DNA of 64,000 bases from Phymatolithon calcareum (GCA_977006965.1 OZ345365.1:248001-312000), one strand, 5' to 3'; counted from the first letter of the stretch, positions 26,801-36,347 are shown. Numbers and translations are program-made. The notes: generated by a model not told the origin, from the sequence alone.

Positions 26801-28028
26801 GACGATCTAGAATGTATAGATCTTTGCGGAGAGTACCTTGGGCGATAATCTCATCATGTGCCTTGATGAAGCACCGTTTGCTTTTGAATAAGATCCCATA
26901 CCCATATACGTCCAGTTTAGAAACGGAAAGGAGCGAATAACCAAAGTCCGGAATATGAAGAACGTTTTGGAGCATACACTGAGACTGTTTTCCGTTGATG
27001 CTGAGTGTCACGATAGCATCGCCTTTTCCTGCTATCGTTGCAGTTGCTCTAGTTCCCATTTCGACAGTCGACCTCATTTCCGTGTATGAGACAAAGATTG
27101 AACGATCGAATGTCATGTGGGATGTGCTTCCAGAGTCGATAATCCATGACGTGGACTTTTCGGGAATGTTTGAGTTTCGAACCTTTGCCATTAAGCAAAC
27201 GTAGTCAGAATCAGACATGACACGAATAGATTCTGTTTCACCAGCAATTAAGGCAGTCGGTTTGTCCTTCTTTCCTTTTCGACCCGGAGGTTTGTATCCC
27301 GGTGGTGCAAGGTGTGGAAACTTGACCCAACACCTGAGAGAAGGATGTCCAGCTCGATTGCAATGATCACAATGGTCGTAGGCGTATGAACCATTTTGAG
27401 TTGCACTTACAAGAGCTGTGGACTCAGACTTCTCCGTCGAGGCTTCGAGGCGCATAGTCATACGTTGCTCCTCTTGTAGAAGTCGGCTCTTCACAAACTC
27501 GAGAGAGAATGTCTCGTCCTCGTTCCCAAGTGCGTCTAAGGCACTGATGAGACTGTCATAACGATCCGGAAGACCATTCAGGACAGCCATTGCCATTTCC
27601 TTGTCGTCGATGTCAACACCCATTGATTTGAGTGTGGATGCGAGCTGACGAATTCGGTTGGTGTATGGCAGTATCTTTTCGCCCTCGAGCATTGTGGCGG
27701 TATAGAACTTGCGACGAGCAGCGAGTTTGTTAAGAAGCGTATGGCGTTCGAATATGTTGAGAATCGCCTGCCACATTGCTTTCGCCGTTTCGACACCTCG
27801 GACATGTTCGAGATGGGCATCGGAAAGGGATAGACCAATAATCGCTTTAGCCTTATTGTCATGTCGACGCCAGACTTTGAACTCGTCTGTGTCCCTTGCC
27901 GGAGGGCTTACCTCGATGTACTCTTCGAGCTCGCGGAATGATAGTACTAGCTGAATTTTCTGTTTCCAAGCGTGGAAATTGGTCTCGGTTAGTTTTTCGA
28001 CCTTCAGCGTTCCTTGCGAGTTGTCCAT
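23865..28028 (-). CDS. gag-pol: copia-2 Gag-Pol polyprotein
   Basis: 1387 codons from the first ATG (28028); the open frame extends 18 codons further upstream to GTG but with no ATG. In order: a UBN2-like Gag (LTETNFHAWKQKIQLVL near the start, LNGLPDRYDSLISAL near 150); zinc knuckle CDHCNRAGHPSLRC near 220; protease WIIDSGSTSHMT (D-S-G); pre-integrase LWHERLAHVS with CKGCIAGK; integrase core HSDVLGPI, RTDNGGEY and QNGVAERMNRT; RT QMDVVTAFLHGDLDE and ALYVDDLLIAGN (intact YVDD); RNase H GYSDSDWAG, SSCEAEYIA and FSDNQGA. Length and order are typical of an autonomous copia element. No stops or frameshifts. Confidence 0.97.
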   Translation of the reverse strand: MDNSQGTLKVEKLTETNFHAWKQKIQLVLSFRELEEYIEVSPPARDTDEFKVWRRHDNKAKAIIGLSLSDAHLEHVRGVETAKAMWQAILNIFERHTLLNKLAARRKFYTATMLEGEKILPYTNRIRQLASTLKSMGVDIDDKEMAMAVLNGLPDRYDSLISALDALGNEDETFSLEFVKSRLLQEEQRMTMRLEASTEKSESTALVSATQNGSYAYDHCDHCNRAGHPSLRCWVKFPHLAPPGYKPPGRKGKKDKPTALIAGETESIRVMSDSDYVCLMAKVRNSNIPEKSTSWIIDSGSTSHMTFDRSIFVSYTEMRSTVEMGTRATATIAGKGDAIVTLSINGKQSQCMLQNVLHIPDFGYSLLSVSKLDVYGYGILFKSKRCFIKAHDEIIAQGTLRKDLYILDRPENKPMSKEKSLVSLQLWHERLAHVSPTGISGMARHGVVKGLHIDPGSSSDNVCKGCIAGKAHRAPIPKSSGSRSDALLDLVHSDVLGPIDIPSLGGSRYFITFIDDHSKWTTVFTMRKKSESFECFQKFHKYAETHTGRKLKYLNVHQFSPAPKLKAIRTDNGGEYLSNEFKSYLSDHGIHHQLTVAYTPQQNGVAERMNRTLLNLVRSMLHHKGIEKKFWAEALSTAVYVRNRVTSRGLPSNTTPHHMWMGAAPNLEHLRVFGAKCWYVIPKKKVKKLDSRTREAIMMGYSFASKGYKLWDPNACKVIVSRDVIFDESACETENPKTDIPISFPNAGFDQSFHDAFETEEATEIPPAIIKVEQKLKYANIREVAVKAEDVAVEGTVDERKDNGKHSISKEESISTSNADATPELVARPILRRSTRVSKPPNYFWNSGPHTAMLALESANFATETALSSQEVPQTFRSATSKDNVDYWSPAIEKEHSSLMRNKTWTLVPRESGMNVLPCKYVFKVKDTGPKALIVAKGFRQVHGVDYGETYAPVVKFTSIRILLATVAVHDLELVQMDVVTAFLHGDLDEDIYMDVPAGFRDPKRPDLVCKLLKALYGIKQAPRQWHAKIDDFLINELGFTSSPNDPCLYVRHTSKSIMIIALYVDDLLIAGNDNVAIAWMKGELNRRFEMKYLGNASVFLGLEIRRDRDLRTLHLSQKSYAETVLKRFNLENSKPVPTPMEPYKKTSTVHELDITDSVSSEVPYRPAIGSVMYLMVGSRPDISDAVGKLSSFCENPLQIHWTAVKRVLRYIAGTRDHGILFGKDRSLTPVGYSDSDWAGCQETRKSTSGYVFMLAGGAISWRSKKQTIVATSSCEAEYIAACAAAKEAVWLSRLVSDILGFSKPSRILIFSDNQGAISSTQNEAITQRNKHIDIQYHYVREAVATEKVEFKYCPTECMVADALTKPLSRIKVSEFAKKMGLHPARS

Positions 28029-28762
28029 ATTTTGGACTGGGGGTTCTTGAAATCTTGTCGAAGATCCGTTCGGGGAGTCCACTGCGAGTTAACAAAAGTT
28101 AACTATCAAGGCAATCTATCCCTTATAGGAAATTCGCGTCGAGTCAGTGTGACCCGGAGCTTGATCTGGGGATGGCTCTTGGCCGTATACCTCTTGAAGA
28201 TAGGGCTGGCTCTAGGCCGTTTACCTCTTGTGGCGTTTTGGTACACCTGAACCTGCAGCCGACAACACGCACTGCAAGACGTATCCGTCAATTCCAATGT
28301 CCTAAATTCCAATGTTGATGTTGGCACACCCCACCGAGCAAGTACTTCGTGAGGCTATAATTGCGACCTTTTCCTTGAAGATGAGTATACGGGGCCTACT
28401 GACCACGCGCTGTGCGTGGCAGACTGTCTTTCAAATCGGTAAACCGTACTCCAACAAGTCTTTCAGATTCCCTTCCAATCACACAACAGAATTCTGCAGA
28501 GCCGAGATGCGTCCAGGTGGATACTCGGAAGACTACTCGATTTCTCAAGCGTATATCCCTTTCACCACGTAGCAGAGCACGGATGTTGTCAGACTGTTTC
28601 GTAGATTATACTCTGTGCAGAGTCGCTTTTAGGGTGACCGATGGATGGCGCAGATACCACAGGGTTTTAAACCTTTTGATGATGAAAATTGGTTGAGAAT
28701 GAATTGCCGAGAGGGAAGGAGGACCCCTCGGTAAGGTGATAGCGCTGGTTGATTACGCGTTA
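28029..28762 (-). promoter_or_regulatory. copia-2 leader
   Basis: A 0.73-kb region between primer site and first ATG, with no long frame in the element direction. It contains two adjacent imperfect copies of a unit (GGCTCTTGGCCGTATACC and GGCTCTAGGCCGTTTACC, 28170-28235). It probably holds packaging or translation signals. Confidence 0.5.
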
Positions 28763-28777
28763 TCTGGGCCCATAACC
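28763..28777 (-). promoter_or_regulatory. copia-2 primer-binding site (half initiator tRNA-Met)
   Basis: GGTTATGGGCCCAGA on the minus strand, adjacent to the 5' LTR. It is the same primer site as copia-1 although the two elements' proteins are quite different. Confidence 0.88.
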
Positions 28778-29249
28778 TGTTGTATGGAGGTTTGGTTGTT
28801 GATGGTTGAGGTGGTTGAGATGGTTGAGATGGTTGAGATGGTTGAGATGGTTGAGATGGTTGAGATGGTTGAGATGGTTGAGATGGTTGAGATGGTTGGG
28901 TTGGTTGTGAGATGTTCCTTGGTTTATTGAGTCGGGGCTTCAGATCCGGGTCTTATATAGGCTTCAGATTGAGGTATGATAAGACTTCTGATGCTCATTG
29001 CACTACTAACTGTGATTGATTCAATCAACTAAAAGATTGAATTGTCGACTGTGATTGATTCAATCAACAAAATGATTGAATTACTGACAATAACAAGATC
29101 AATCAAGAAATTGATTGAACTGCTACATTGTCAGTAAAGATGAAAAAACATGGATTGATTCTATCATAACATATGAGAAATGGTTAGAGACTTATGAGAA
29201 AGGATAATGTGTACTGCGATAAGAGCTCCAAGCAGTCACATTTCCAACA
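28778..29249 (-). repeat. copia-2 5' LTR
   Basis: 472 bp, TG...CA on the minus strand. Transcription should start here: a TATATAAG box and a nearby AATAAA are both present (rc of TTATATA and TTTATT near 28957 and 28923). A run of about ten 10-bp CATCTCAACC units lies near its end. Confidence 0.93.
28800..28908. repeat. 10-bp tandem repeat in copia-2 LTR
   Basis: About ten copies of GGTTGAGATG on the plus strand, with the same array in the other LTR at about 23394-23502. It explains the MVEMVEM-type frames here, which are not genes. Confidence 0.9.
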
Positions 29250-29254
29250 AAATT

Positions 29255-29510
29255 GTGATCTGTGTCACGATCTCATACATATGGATCTGGCGTCCTTACC
29301 AGCTCCGTTAAGAGCCTGCCGCGAATGCAAACGTTCAAGCTGTGCAATAGCCAGGTGCATCTTACAAAAACTGATGGCATCTGGTAACGATCGGCGAAAT
29401 GCATCCAGTCTAAACCTAGTGTCTATTTGACTGAAATTTTCCCTCAAGGGAGGAAAATAAGATTCATTTAATTTTTTGGGCATGAAAGCTTCTCGCTTTC
29501 GTAATTAATT
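29255..29510 (-). other. Unrecognised repeat with a 72-codon ORF
   Basis: An ATG frame runs from 29483 to 29265 (DTRFRLDAFRRSLPDAISF in the middle). A related, broken sequence occurs at about 50665-50735 (CGCATCCAGTATAGACC against TGCATCCAGTCTAAACC), so it is repetitive. It may be the 5' part of a non-LTR element or a separate repeat. It lay next to the family-A endonuclease before copia-2 inserted. Confidence 0.45.
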
Positions 29511-30310
29511 GGATTTATTGAGAACGTACCATGTGTCCCAACGTGAGGAAAGTCGGCATCTTTCTTAGCATTCTACTGCACTCGAAATTTCGGCTCCTTA
29601 AGCAGAATTACTTAGTATCGCGTCTATGGCTCGGGCCACGTGGCTTCCTCAGGATGCTCTTCAGTGTTCTAACTGCCCATGCTCCTTGACTGCCCATTTC
29701 TTTTATTAACTTTTGCAGATTTCTTGGAAACTGACCTACAAACCACCTTGCGCAGAGAATTCTGTGCCTGCTTTCTTCCATCCTCACTGCTTGGTGCGGT
29801 AGAGCATTCTTGGCAAATGTAATTTTCCTAGGGCGGCGTTCTTCTTGTTGTTCCCAGGCTAGTCGGAGGGCACTCCTGTCTTGGATATCGGTTGGTGTGC
29901 TCGATTTTCGCATGGTCCGGTGTCTCGAGTTCCAGCTCTGCCCCCGCGTCGCGCGTCTTCTCCACAACCTTCCTAAGTCTTCGCGTTAACTTCGAGAGCA
30001 GGTGCTGTTGGCGGAACTTCCATGGTTCTATTTGGCACAGCTTCATTAGTCTTCTCCAGTGCCGCCCTGCCCACTTTCCAAACAGTATCAGCTTCTCGCT
30101 TTCAAGGGCATCAACAACGCCAAGCTCATAGATGTTTTCAGCATGCTTAGTGAAGCAGTTCCTAGCAGTACAAGTGTCGAAAATGTATAATGTGGCACTA
30201 TCAAGCCCATTACATGAGGAGCCACAATGGTCGAAGTCATGAACTTTGAAACCCTGCAGTTGTTTTGCACAACAAAAGTAGTCATCATGGCATTTGCAGT
30301 CATCCATTCA
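29511..30310 (-). pseudogene. Family-F non-LTR C-terminal fragment
   Basis: The minus-strand frame 30307-29828 has ALESEKLILFGKWAGRHWRR, LMKLCQIEPWKFRQQ and LRKVVEKTRDAGAELELE. After a frame change, 29967-29608 has SRHRILCARWFVGQFPRN, the family-F form of the KWFFG.FPP motif. The 3' untranslated region has AAAGATGCCGACTTTCCTCA and ends TTCTCAATAAATCCA near 29511. It is 5'-truncated. The same 3' end occurs at 60.2 kb and 61.3 kb. Confidence 0.75.
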
Positions 30311-31079
30311 TTTTCTTAAGGGTAACGTGGCATCCAGCACTGTTCTCGAATGCAAATATGCGTTCTAGCGCTACGGAACGTCGACAAGTAATGCGCGTGT
30401 CAAATGCTATCGATGAGTTGCTCGCCCGGCACTTCACAAAACCTTTGCTGCGTCATGTACTGCTGACACTCTGCATGAGCACCAGAGAATAACAGCCAGC
30501 AAACAACCTAGACAATCGTCAGAAGAGTTCGATGGACCCTATAAAATATCGGCGCACTTGTTGAATCTCTGCAGAGTCAGTACTCACAAAGTATGAATCC
30601 GCACATGTAATGCGCCTTATACCGGCATATGCGACCACAAGACAGCACAGAACTGCCATTCCGTGGGCAATTTAGCCTTCGAAATCTCTTGGACACAGTG
30701 TGCTTTCTGTGGCCATTCATGCCATCGACAGAATCTTGACCGAGCGACCAGCGGTATTGCGCAGAGTAAATGGCGCCTAATGCACTTGATTGCACTCTGA
30801 ATAAAATCAATCGGAGGTATTCGGCCACCAGCATCCCTGTTTTTCAAGAAGAAGGACAGGGGAAATACTTCTTCGGCCCGGTAGACTTCCGGAAAGCGCT
30901 CTCATCGCCGAACTAAACTCTAGATTCTGTCACTGTAGTTTCTTTTCACCCCTTTCTTCTGAGCTGAGCGGACGTCGAAGCAGCAAGTTTTCGCAGGTAA
31001 CATGGGGAAACATCGTCAAAACGCATATATACTTCGAATGAAGTCCAATACCATAACTCTCGGATAGGAAGTCTCCGTT
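30311..31079. other. Unassigned segment
   Basis: Nothing I can support. A plus-strand frame 30352-30492 (SSATERRQVMRVSNAIDELL) is short and isolated. No shared repeat noticed. Confidence 0.4.
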
Positions 31080-31084
31080 TAGAG

Positions 31085-31480
31085 TTTTTTTCCTTTCAAG
31101 TTTATTTAAAAGCCCCACAGACTTCCGAAGATATGGGCAAGGCTTCCTCTGATGCTACCTGCATGTGTGCAGCTGACGAAACGCCCACCGGAATGGCGGA
31201 CGGGAAAATTCAGGATACAAAGTAATCCAATTTCAGTCCTCTACAGGGTTGTTGGTGCTTGGACTCGACCGTTTCTTGCCTTGCCTTCTGCCAATCAATT
31301 CAGGCCTACTTCGTTCTCCATGCGTTCTATGAGTGTCTTGCTAAATAATAAGAGCTCATTTTGCGCCTTTTCTGATTCCAGTCTTTTTACTCCGTCGAGG
31401 TCGTACCCTGCTAGCGTGCATATGCTCTCTGGGTCTGGTGCCGAATTCTTCAGACATACTGCTATTGTCATGTGCTCCAA
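31085..31480 (-). pseudogene. Family-B 3' fragment
   Basis: The minus strand carries LAGYDLDGVKRLESEK ... LIERMENEVGLN and a stop, then the family-B 3' untranslated region to GCTTTTAAATAAACTTGAAAGG and As near 31085. It is closely related to 47780-48156 and 60288-60700. Confidence 0.8.
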
Positions 31481-31611
31481 AATGTGATTAGAATTTGTTC
31501 TTTGGTCGGAAGAACACACTGTCTATAAGCACGTATACGAATAAAAACTACAAAAAAGTGATCGCAAGTGTGTCCAGGGGCCATCGAGGACTGTAATTCA
31601 TTTTGCACGAT

Positions 31612-31770
31612 GGTGACACAAGGTTTGAACTGCATCAACATTGCAATTGTCGACATCCGGAGCGTTTTAATTGGCCATAATGCAAAACTATTTGTTGCAT
31701 GATACACTTCCCGCCAAATTTCGTTTTTCGACTTCGAAGGGCCATAGTTTTATGCTTGCTATGTCGATAA
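31612..31770 (-). repeat. Unidentified repeat pair, copy 1
   Basis: The minus-strand reading FALWPIKTLRMSTI, with flanking WREV and QFKPCV, matches 49360-49530 (FELWPIKTLRMSTI). The DNA is also alike (CGACATCCGGAGCGTTTTAA). The family is unknown; no RT, gag or transposase motif is visible. Confidence 0.5.
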
Positions 31771-31894
31771 CAATAGTCAACTGCATGGTCAGTCTCACGT
31801 CTTCGCGGCTCATCAGAAGCGCAGCTACTCCAAGGGTCTACATTTTCTTTGATAATACTGGCATATATATATATGGCTGTGTCAACACATAAAA

Positions 31895-32345
31895 TTTCAT
31901 CTTCTTTTTTTTGAATTTGGACTTTTTTAAACGCCCTCAAAACCACACATGAGACTGCAAGGGAGATGCGTTTCAGCAGCTACGCTCTTGTAGCTTCGAT
32001 CATCTACTCAAATCCGTGTAATCAGGGTTAATGTCGTAGCCCTAGCTGGAAAAATCCTCTCCCGGGGGCAGAGGGAAAAGCTTGGGGCCCACTTGTCAGA
32101 TTTCCTATGGGGCTCAGGGTCGCAGCTCAGTTGAGGTCTTGTCTATTCCATGTCGTCATAAAAGACGATAGTAAAGAAGAATAGCTTGTCGAGAGCTTTT
32201 TCTGTGATATTAATCTCCTCGTTAGTCAGTTGATATCTTCCGAGGTATTCTTCCAGGTTGCTCATGAGGATTGGTACAGTATCACAGAGCTTGTCTCTGA
32301 GAAGTGATGTGGTCATTGGGGGGAAGCGACCGAATGCCAACTTAC
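31895..32345 (-). pseudogene. Family-G C-terminal fragment and 3' end
   Basis: On the minus strand, FGRFPPMTTSLLRDKLCDTV then LEEYLGRYQLTNEEIN and ...FYDDME, with the stop at 32143. FGRFPPMTTS aligns with family-E FGMFPPMSTS, so G and E are relatives. The 3' untranslated region reaches an A-rich end near 31897. Confidence 0.72.
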
Positions 32346-32349
32346 AGCT

Positions 32350-32925
32350 AATTGGCGGTGCCGTGTTGCAGATAATAAAAATCCCCGTAGACAAGCGGAA
32401 CAAGCTACCAGGAGTGCTACATATAAGAAGCAGAAAGACGCACCTGCTGTACCTAAGACTGATTTTAAACAGAACCCCGCTGTGGAAAAAATCAACCTTG
32501 CCGACATACTTTGGGATCGGTGCTCTGATGGAGTTCGCAGCGCTCCAACGAAAAGTGCCATTCACAGAAATGAACCAAGAGACTGAATATGGTTGAAGAA
32601 GACTTACTCGTGCCCTCAAGGGAAGAGAAATTCGAATTAAGGAAATTTTAGGAGAATAGAGTATGGAAGAGTGAGAAGCGGCCCTGTTTCTCAAATTGAG
32701 GTTTCGGGAGCTTCGCAAGGAGACCATTGGGCACCTACTCCTACGCTGTAGTGAACAGACTGTATCAAGACGCGAGACTATTGGAAGAGTTGGCATCGAA
32801 ACGGTAGAGGAAATTTGCAATGAGAAACCGCTCGAAGTACTCAAATTCGTAAAAAATGAAAGACTGTTTAGAAACATCCCCAGGCACTAACTTAAAGTTA
32901 GCGTTTTCTGCAATAAAAGAAAGAA
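32350..32925 (+). pseudogene. Family-A-like and family-C fragments joined
   Basis: 32350-32596 encodes KIPVDKRNKLPGVLHIRS, RLILNRTPLWKKSTLPTYFG and then a stop, as in family A. After 32690 it becomes RELRKETIGHLLLRCSEQTVSRR, a family-C zinc-binding tail, and ends with the GTTAGCGTTTTCTGCAATAAAAG 3' end (here split: GTTAGCG and TTTTCTGCAATAAAAG). The join has no target duplication I can see and could be a template switch. Confidence 0.6.
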
Positions 32926-32954
32926 CGCGCTGTTGGCTTACGCTGCGGCGGCCG

Positions 32955-33115
32955 GCAACGTCGGGTTGCACGTTGTGCAGGCTAAGTATCGCACTGGTTT
33001 GTGACAGTTGGCGGCGCGATCTGGGTGGTTCCCACTGCCCTGTTCAGCCATAGACTGCGCCAATCACTCCGTAGGTGCTCTCTTACCGTTGAGCTGGCGT
33101 ATGAGCCCTATTGAG
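32955..33115 (-). repeat. Family-E 5'-leader fragment
   Basis: Shares GTGACAGTTGGCGGCGCG, GTGCTC and TTGAGCTGGC with 59430-59560, and CCCTATTGAGTAAG with 38418-38432. It abuts the 3' end of the family-E element on the same strand. Confidence 0.6.
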
Positions 33116-33331
33116 TAAGAAGAAGAAGTGTAAGTTTTTTATTTAAAAGTTTCCAACGCATCTGCAGACGCTTGGGGCAACTTTGCGAAGGCCATTGGGC
33201 CACAAACAGGGTCTATCGTTCTTGTATGTTAGCGTGGTCGATTTCGACACGATCTGGCGGAAATATCAAAACCTAGCTCTGGCTTAGACCCTCGAGGGGG
33301 AAAAATATTCCACTCTCTTGAGTCACGGGTT

Positions 33332-34281
33332 TCAGGTTTCGAGAGTGGCCTTGGCCGCCTGATACATGGCAAGTATTTCGTCGAGTGCCCTCCTTGTAAA
33401 AGCACTTTCTTCATATGATAGCTTGTCTTTCGATAGGCCTGACTTGAGATCTTCGATAGCATCCTTTCCAGTTTGTCCAGTTAGGTATATGAGCTCGGAG
33501 GTGCTCATCGGCGGGAACATTCCAAATGCCCATTTGATGGCCAGGGTCCTGTACCTCCTTGACTTGAAGCACAAGTGCGGTGGCAGTGTGGTCTTGATAC
33601 TCGGGATGGGGCGTTTTTTCCTTTCTCCACTTTCGTGGCAGCTTCCAGGATCTTTTTTCTTTGGTATTGCTTGATTTTTGTGCTCGGCGTAGTTTCATAC
33701 GCCGCTCTGAAGAGGTGAGGATTTACTTTGGCGTGGGTTACGTCCAGATTTGCGTTTTCGATCTCCTTCGGTTGTCGCACCTGTGTCGGTTTTGACTCAA
33801 GATTTTCCGCGTGCCTCATTAGTCTTCGCACAAACAGTCTTACAAGTATATCCCTTCTGTCCTTCGGCTTCACAATACGGCACATCGTTCTGCTTCTATC
33901 CGCACTCCTTCTGCCCGGTTTCCCAAATATTTGGCCGAAGAACATCGACTCCACCTTCTTGATCTCAAGCTCCACTCTGGGTGTCCATGGTGTCAGATGT
34001 ACTGCATACTCCCACCTCGACTGTACAAGAGACTTGTACAACCTGATTGACCTCGACGGGTGCACGCCGTTCGTGAAGACCGCAAGGCGCCTCAGCGTTC
34101 CAAGAACATTTTGGAGTTCTTGATTCTTTCGACAAGTTTGGAATCTGATATCCCATCCTCGGTTATCGTAACACCAAGGTATTTCACTTCCCGTTGTTTC
34201 GTCAGCTTCCTTCCCGACAGTTGGAATTGCAGTCGTGCCGTGGCCCTTGTCCATAGGATGGCACTTTTTGTCGTATTCCAC
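33332..34281 (-). pseudogene. Family-E RT C-terminal region
   Basis: The frame 34281-33505 has VFTNGVHPSRSIRLYKSLVQ, RWEYAVHLTPW and RRDILVRLFVRRLMRHAEN. It then shifts to 33574-33332 with FGMFPPMSTSELIYLTG and TRRALDEILAMYQ and a stop. Homologous to the C-terminal regions of families A, B, D and F. Confidence 0.75.
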
Positions 34282-35204
34282 TTCATTTCATTCTCTTCTG
34301 CCCATTTCGACGCCAGGTCCAGAATTTTCTGAAGCCCCTTAGCAGAGGTGGCTGTCAGCTTCACATCATCTGCAAAGAGCTTGCACGGCTCTTTCGACAC
34401 ATCTTTGGGGATTAAGTCGAGCTCCATGGCAAAGGTGTCCATAAAAATATTGTAGAGACATGGGCTTAGGGGAGAGCCTTGTGCCACCCCCTTGTCGATG
34501 GTGAACCATTCGCCGTCGTCATTCTCGATATATGACGGTTCCAAGAACGGCATAATCATCTCGGATATACTTGGGTCAAGGACCCTTCGTAATCTTCTTG
34601 CGAGCGCGTCTCTTGGAACAGAGTCATATGCTGCCTTTAAGTCCAAGATAGCGACATAGCTGTGACCTTGCTGTCAGAGAGCTTCTGCGTGGAGAAGGGC
34701 AAGCTCTGTCCCTTTGTTTTTCTGGAATCCCAATTGAGACACATGAAATTTATAGTTTCGTCGTATCAGCTTGTCCAATGCCATCTCGATGATTTTCCGG
34801 GTATGGCTAAGCAGCGAGATGGGACGGTAGCTTTCCGGCTTGCTAGTTTCTCCGCCCTTATAGATTGCGACGACTTTCGTTCTTTTCCACTCCAATGGGG
34901 TCGTTTGAAGTCGGCCACAGGCTTTCCATAACGCGAACAACAGTCTGGTGCTCAGTTTGGGGTCTATCTTCAGCATCTCGTTCTTCACTTGGTCCAGTCC
35001 CGGGGCTTTTCCATTGGGACTCGATAAAATTGCCGATTCTATGTCATGGCGGAACGTCCAGTCTGGGCTGAATTCTCTGGTGTCGCCTCTCCATGTATTT
35101 TTTGCCGAGCATACGTTGGCAATGTGAGCAAGGAACGAGCTCGGTGGAAGCTCCGTACCTTGCTTCATGTTCTCCTTGTATCTTCGTGTGAGAGCTCTTG
35201 CCAT
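34092..35204 (-). pseudogene. Family-E reverse transcriptase
   Basis: It continues the endonuclease frame in two parts split by TGA at 34674-34676. The first holds SPNGKAPGLDQVKNEML and YRPISLLSH with QLGFQKNKGTELALLHAEAL at its end. The second holds AILDLKAAYDSVP, TIDKGVAQGSPLSPCLYNIF and LFADDVKL (FADD), then KYLGVTI. All polymerase blocks are present. The TGA sits in the variable spacer between blocks, and the same TGA is in the other family-E copy (41737-41739). Confidence 0.88.
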
Positions 35205-35213
35205 CTTCGATGT

Positions 35214-36347
35214 TCACTCAATTGCGGTAGCCGCCGGTAGCTCGTCGAGCTCGTCGAGGAATCGGGTGTATGACGTTTTTTTCGCAGCCCACACTGCCCT
35301 TTCCATTTTCGCTTTAAATTTCTTGTGTATCTCCACATCTGCCTCAGTTTCGGACCGTCGGGCTTTCCTAAACAGTCTTGTACGCTCCTTAGCCATTGCG
35401 TCCAGCTCTTCATTCCAAAAGGAGGATTGCGTTCTGTCCAGATTGATTTTTTTGCGCCATGGTCGGAGTAGAGCTTTCAATATGGAGTCGTAAACATCGT
35501 TAAGGTTCTTTTCCGTCCTACACTCATTGAGTCTCATGATGAGTGCGGGGAGCACAATGTTATACTCGACGCGGACGTTATCGACAACCTCAGGCTCAGA
35601 ATGCCCTCGTGTCACAATAACTTCTTTTGTCCTCGGAAGTTGCCGCCTTGATGGGACTCGAACCATTACGGGCTTGTGTTGCAGATTTCCTAGCCAGGGT
35701 CCTGGGGGCGATGAGACTTTTCCCTGTTCAATTTGCTTGCTTAGGAAAAAGTCGATATTACTTGCTCCATTGTAAGTGATGCACGTGTTTTCAATTCCGC
35801 AGTGAGTCTCCCATCTGTGTTTTTGCAACCATCCCAAAAGGAAGGCGCCTCTTCCATTTGTCTTCTTGTCCCATAATTTGTGGCGCGCATTCCAGTCCCC
35901 CATCGCCAAGGCTGGTCCTCTGCTGTGCGACTGCAGCATTGACAAGCATCGTTGAACTTCGTTTTCATTCGTACCTCTAAGAGCGCCTGAGGGTGATATA
36001 TAGAAGACAGAGACGAAAACCTTTCCAACCTGCGCAATTATCACCTGGAAGTTTCTCTCAGCTTTCTTGAAGATTACTCGCCAGCCGACCGAGCTGTCGA
36101 ATCTGAGTGCCACACCTCCATGTGGCTTATCCGATGTGTTCTCACATGGGCGAGGAGCCCCAATTTGGGGATAGCTCGTCCGAACTTTCCCCTCTGCCTT
36201 GCAGTGAGTTTCCGTGACTCCCACCACTGCACATCCGTGCTCCTTTATAAGTTTCTCCGCAGAGACTCCTGCTTCTCCCGGGCCGCCTATGTTTATAGTG
36301 ACGACTTGCAGGCTTCTTCTAGTTATCACTTTCCTTCCTTGCGTCAC
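35214..36347 (-). CDS. Family-E APE-type endonuclease
   Basis: 377 codons. VVTINIGG (first-strand Asn), VGVTETH (catalytic Glu), VFYISPSG, LAMGDWNARHKLWD (Asp-x-Asn) and SNIDFFLS follow in the order of the AP-endonuclease fold. LQHKPVMV stands where the family has S-D-H, so the catalytic Asp of that motif looks lost. The C-terminal 120 residues are the linker into RT (FWNEELDAMAKERTRL). The frame ends at TGA 35214-35216 where the plus-strand copy reads Lys, so this is a nonsense change and RT continues in the same frame. The domain would nick target DNA. Confidence 0.85.
   Translation of the reverse strand: MTQGRKVITRRSLQVVTINIGGPGEAGVSAEKLIKEHGCAVVGVTETHCKAEGKVRTSYPQIGAPRPCENTSDKPHGGVALRFDSSVGWRVIFKKAERNFQVIIAQVGKVFVSVFYISPSGALRGTNENEVQRCLSMLQSHSRGPALAMGDWNARHKLWDKKTNGRGAFLLGWLQKHRWETHCGIENTCITYNGASNIDFFLSKQIEQGKVSSPPGPWLGNLQHKPVMVRVPSRRQLPRTKEVIVTRGHSEPEVVDNVRVEYNIVLPALIMRLNECRTEKNLNDVYDSILKALLRPWRKKINLDRTQSSFWNEELDAMAKERTRLFRKARRSETEADVEIHKKFKAKMERAVWAAKKTSYTRFLDELDELPAATAIE

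Larger units (their letters stand above)
23372..29249 (-). mobile_element. copia-2, intact Ty1/copia retrotransposon
   Basis: A 5878-bp element with target duplication AAATT (23367-23371 and 29250-29254), two 472-bp LTRs of equal length that appear identical, an initiator tRNA-Met half primer site, a 0.73-kb leader and a single uninterrupted Gag-Pol frame with every catalytic motif present. It sits in the family-A endonuclease. It lies just outside the visible inverted-repeat arm, so whether it came before or after the duplication cannot be told. Confidence 0.97.

Noticed and set aside
28736-28930. ORF with MVEMVEM repeats
   Set aside because: It is a translation of the 10-bp tandem repeat in the copia-2 LTR, on the strand opposite to the element.
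35640-35662. tRNA B-box-like GGTTCGAGTCCC on the minus strand
   Set aside because: It lies inside the conserved endonuclease frame (VMVRVPSRR), and no A box or cloverleaf is nearby.
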